Assembly: GCA_031282705.1 (NCBI GenBank)
Contig: JAITDF010000377.1
Location: 1 to 6,927, forward strand
Reading direction: 5' to 3'
DNA from: Opitutaceae bacterium
Lineage (GTDB): Bacteria > Verrucomicrobiota > Verrucomicrobiia > Opitutales > Opitutaceae
Length of the DNA stretch: 6,927 bases
In this document: positions 4,698 to 6,927 of the stretch, one piece after another
Numbering within the stretch: position 1 is the first letter of the stretch
Layout: every line of letters begins with the position of its first letter
Program-made: the position numbers and the translations under genes
Notes under the pieces: generated by a model
Seen by the model: only the letters and a program-made list of their open reading frames with translations
Told to the model about the DNA's origin: nothing
The model's database searches: none

Positions 4698-6927
4698 TTA
4701 ATAATTAAAATTGTAACTAAGGCGGCCCTCGAAACCGTAGTTCAGGCGCCCGGTGTTGGTATAGTATTTTTTGCCGGTGATGTTGTTCAGGTTGAGGGCG
4801 ACCTTGTGGGTGGACTGTCCCCACTTGAATTTATAGTTTACAAAGGCGTCGGCGAGGAGGAGGCCGGGGCGCCAGAGGTCGTTGATGGTGGCGGTGGCGT
4901 AGTTGCACAGGAACCGGGTCTGGGCGCGCATTCCGACGCCGGTGACGACGTTCCACCGGGGGATTTCATAGCGGACGACGAGGGAGCCGTTCCACTTGGA
5001 GACGTATTGGAGGGGCTGGCCGACGGCAAACTGGTCGTCGGCCTTGTCGGTTTTGGAATCGGTGCAGCCGACGGCGCACTGGAGGGTGAGGGTGTGCGCG
5101 GGGCGGACGAAGAAGTTGGCGTCGACGCCCTTCGCGGTGTTCAGATTGTCGGTGTTATAGCGGGGGACGCCCTGACCGGCGGCTTGGTAGTCGGGGTTGT
5201 TGCTGCGGACGTTTTGGAGCTCGACGGTGTAGAGGGAGATGGTGTAGCCGGCCTTGCCGTTGGCGAGGTCGCCCTTGAAGCCGGCCTCGTAGCCGAAACT
5301 TTTCTGGGGCGGGACGAGCTTGTCTATGCCGTCGTCCACGGTGCTGGTCGGCTCGAAGCCGGTGCTGACGCTGGCGTAGATGAGAAGAGCGTCGCCGGCG
5401 ATTTTATAATTGGCGCCGAGGGAGTAGGTATAGGCGATGTCGGAAAGGGTGCCCTTGGCGCCGGTTCTCTTGTTGTCATACAGATCGTCGAAATAGTCGA
5501 GGCGTTCGCTGGCCATGACGGCAAGCTTGTCCTGCCAGAGGGAGGCGCGGTAGGAGATGAGGGCGCCGGCGGTGAATTTTTCCCACTTGTAATCGGTGTT
5601 CACGGTTTTGATATTTTCAAAGGCATTATTATACCAGCCGTAGCCGCCGGCGTTGACGGGGAGAGAGGAGCCGGTGGAGAAAGAGAGGCGCCTGCCGGCG
5701 TAATACCAAGGGCTGTCGGGGTTGGTGGACAGTTTGTCAATGCCGCCGTCGAGGGCGCTGGAGTAGGCGCCGAGGGTCTGGATCAGCGGACGGGAGAAGT
5801 CGGAGGTGTCCACGGCGGCGAGGATGCGGTGGGTGACGGGGCCGGTCTTGAAGCGGGCGAGGAGGTCCATCTGGCCGGCGGCGTTGCGCTCGTCATTGTG
5901 TTCGTAGAGAGGCCGGCGGTCGTTGGTGCCGGCGTAGATGCCGGTGGCGGACCAGCGGTATTGGTCGCCGCCGGACCAGCGACCTTTTTTGCTGTCCTTG
6001 CGGTAGGACTGGAAGGCGGCGCGGAAGGAGAGGACGGTGTTGAAGCGGTGCTCGAAGAGGAGGTTCAGGCCGTAGTATTCGCAGGTGCGCCAAACCTGCG
6101 GGCCGTAGGCGGAGAAATCGCCGATGCCGAGCCAGGAGCGGACGCCTTTTTTGGGGTCGCCGGTGACAAACGGGGTGCCGGCGGGGAACGCCTTGTCGCC
6201 GGCGGCGGGAGGGAGGAGGATGATGCCGCCGGCGGTGTCGCGGGTGCGCTCCGGCTGGTATTCGATGGTGGCGGTGAGCGAGGTGGCTTGGGCGAATTTG
6301 TATAAAAGAGAGAGACCGAGAAAATATTTCTTGTTGCCGTCCTGGAAGTTTTCATGGGGCGGGCGGGCGTTCTGGTATTCGGCGTAGGCGTAATAATATA
6401 ATTTGCCGGCGGTGCCGGGCACGGGGCCGGTGCCGGTGGCGTTGAAGCGGCGGAAATAGTCGCTGCCGACGGTGGCGCTGGCGGAATACTTGGGCCTGGC
6501 ACCGGGGCGGCGGGAGATTTTATTGACAATGCCGCCGGGGGTGGCGCGTCCGTAGAGGGTGGAGAGTGGACCTTTTATAATCTCGGTTTGCAACGTGTTT
6601 GACGGCGTGCCGGGCATGGCGTATTGGAAGCCGTCGCGGGTGACGAGGGCGTTGAAACCGCGGACGCGTATGCCGGTGCTGGTGCCGGTGTTGGGGGTGG
6701 CGGCGGATACGTAGGCGAGGAGGGCATCGTCGTCGAACAACTGGAAGTCGTTTATAAAATCTTCGGTGAAGACTTGGACTGAGAGCGGAATCAGCACGAT
6801 TTTGTCCCCGGTGCGGGTGCCGGCGGTGGCTTCGCCGGCGATATAGGTGTCGCGGAGTTTTTCGGAGGAGACTTGAAATTCCTCAAGTGTAACCACTTCA
6901 TCAGATTGCGTGGATTGAAATTCCGGG
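4698..6927 (-). CDS. TonB-dependent siderophore-type outer-membrane receptor, 5' end outside the window
   Basis: 742 residues are visible before TAA (4698-4700). The frame stays open to the right edge (PEFQSTQSDEVVTLEEF), so the GTG at 6896 is not the true start, and the signal peptide is outside the window. DEVVTLEEFQV is a plausible TonB-box region. The plug domain follows: PLSVQVFTEDFI, GIRVRGFN (about 6650-6675), TRDGFQY and the hallmark EIIKGPLSTLYGRATPGGIVN (about 6522-6584). The remainder is a beta-barrel with alternating aromatic strands, ending in a GFEGRLSYNFNY strand. Such receptors use TonB-ExbBD energy to import iron-siderophore complexes and, in polysaccharide degraders, other ligands; the ligand here is unknown. 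The terminal residue is Tyr where Phe is common. Base composition is somewhat richer in AT codons (TAT, TTT, AAA) than the genes to its left. The transporter gene follows in the same direction. Confidence 0.95.
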   Translation of the reverse strand, partial: PEFQSTQSDEVVTLEEFQVSSEKLRDTYIAGEATAGTRTGDKIVLIPLSVQVFTEDFINDFQLFDDDALLAYVSAATPNTGTSTGIRVRGFNALVTRDGFQYAMPGTPSNTLQTEIIKGPLSTLYGRATPGGIVNKISRRPGARPKYSASATVGSDYFRRFNATGTGPVPGTAGKLYYYAYAEYQNARPPHENFQDGNKKYFLGLSLLYKFAQATSLTATIEYQPERTRDTAGGIILLPPAAGDKAFPAGTPFVTGDPKKGVRSWLGIGDFSAYGPQVWRTCEYYGLNLLFEHRFNTVLSFRAAFQSYRKDSKKGRWSGGDQYRWSATGIYAGTNDRRPLYEHNDERNAAGQMDLLARFKTGPVTHRILAAVDTSDFSRPLIQTLGAYSSALDGGIDKLSTNPDSPWYYAGRRLSFSTGSSLPVNAGGYGWYNNAFENIKTVNTDYKWEKFTAGALISYRASLWQDKLAVMASERLDYFDDLYDNKRTGAKGTLSDIAYTYSLGANYKIAGDALLIYASVSTGFEPTSTVDDGIDKLVPPQKSFGYEAGFKGDLANGKAGYTISLYTVELQNVRSNNPDYQAAGQGVPRYNTDNLNTAKGVDANFFVRPAHTLTLQCAVGCTDSKTDKADDQFAVGQPLQYVSKWNGSLVVRYEIPRWNVVTGVGMRAQTRFLCNYATATINDLWRPGLLLADAFVNYKFKWGQSTHKVALNLNNITGKKYYTNTGRLNYGFEGRLSYNFNY

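Noticed and set aside
4521..6305. Long + strand open frame (594 codons) opposite the receptor gene
   Set aside because: Its product is Gly/Val/Ala-rich with no family motif. It mirrors the TonB receptor, which has plug and barrel motifs throughout; GC-rich codon bias keeps the opposite frame open.
6894..6896. GTG as the true start of the receptor
   Set aside because: The frame continues open to the window edge with residues typical of the mature N-terminus, and a start here would leave the receptor with no signal peptide.

Overview
The window is GC-rich bacterial DNA. It most resembles a verrucomicrobium of the Opitutaceae type. This is an inference from the gene families: a free-standing S23-like four-helix-bundle gene, a tiny Lys-Ala-Pro-rich basic protein, a TonB-dependent receptor whose mature N-terminus reads EVVTLEEFQVS, and almost no Shine-Dalgarno sequences ahead of the starts. 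No phylogenetic search could be run.

Layout. Bases 14-552 form a compact cassette: a gene for a four-helix-bundle protein of the 23S rRNA intervening-sequence (S23/IVP) family, enclosed by two AT-rich arrays of a 7-base unit. The left array is AATCCCA; the right is its reverse complement, TGGGATT/TGGAATT. The arrays contain a perfect 20-bp inverted repeat inside a 24/25-bp one. Seventeen bases further on, a second and unrelated 7-base array (six units, ACTTGYY, 569-610) ends three bases before the start of yicC (614-1495, + strand), an endoribonuclease-family gene. Next comes a 46-codon gene for a KAP-rich, histone-H1-tail-like protein (1680-1820) with a strong intrinsic terminator (1842-1880).

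From 1987 to the right edge all genes are on the minus strand. In transcription order they are a TonB-dependent outer-membrane receptor (4698 to beyond 6927, N-terminus outside the window), an MFS transporter resembling the anion:cation symporter/hexuronate family (3057-4472), and a class I glutamine amidotransferase (1987-2910). The receptor and permease could serve uptake across the outer and inner membranes, but gaps of 225 and 146 bp and the absence of recognisable promoters leave operon status open. Both the transporter and the amidotransferase carry GC-rich, low-complexity coding insertions; the one in the transporter contains three perfect palindromes.

The most interesting signal is the repeat-flanked S23-like cassette with its adjacent second 7-base array. 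A third, degenerate inverted pair of short-period repeats (4541-4650) encloses no gene and could be an empty relative of the same kind of element.
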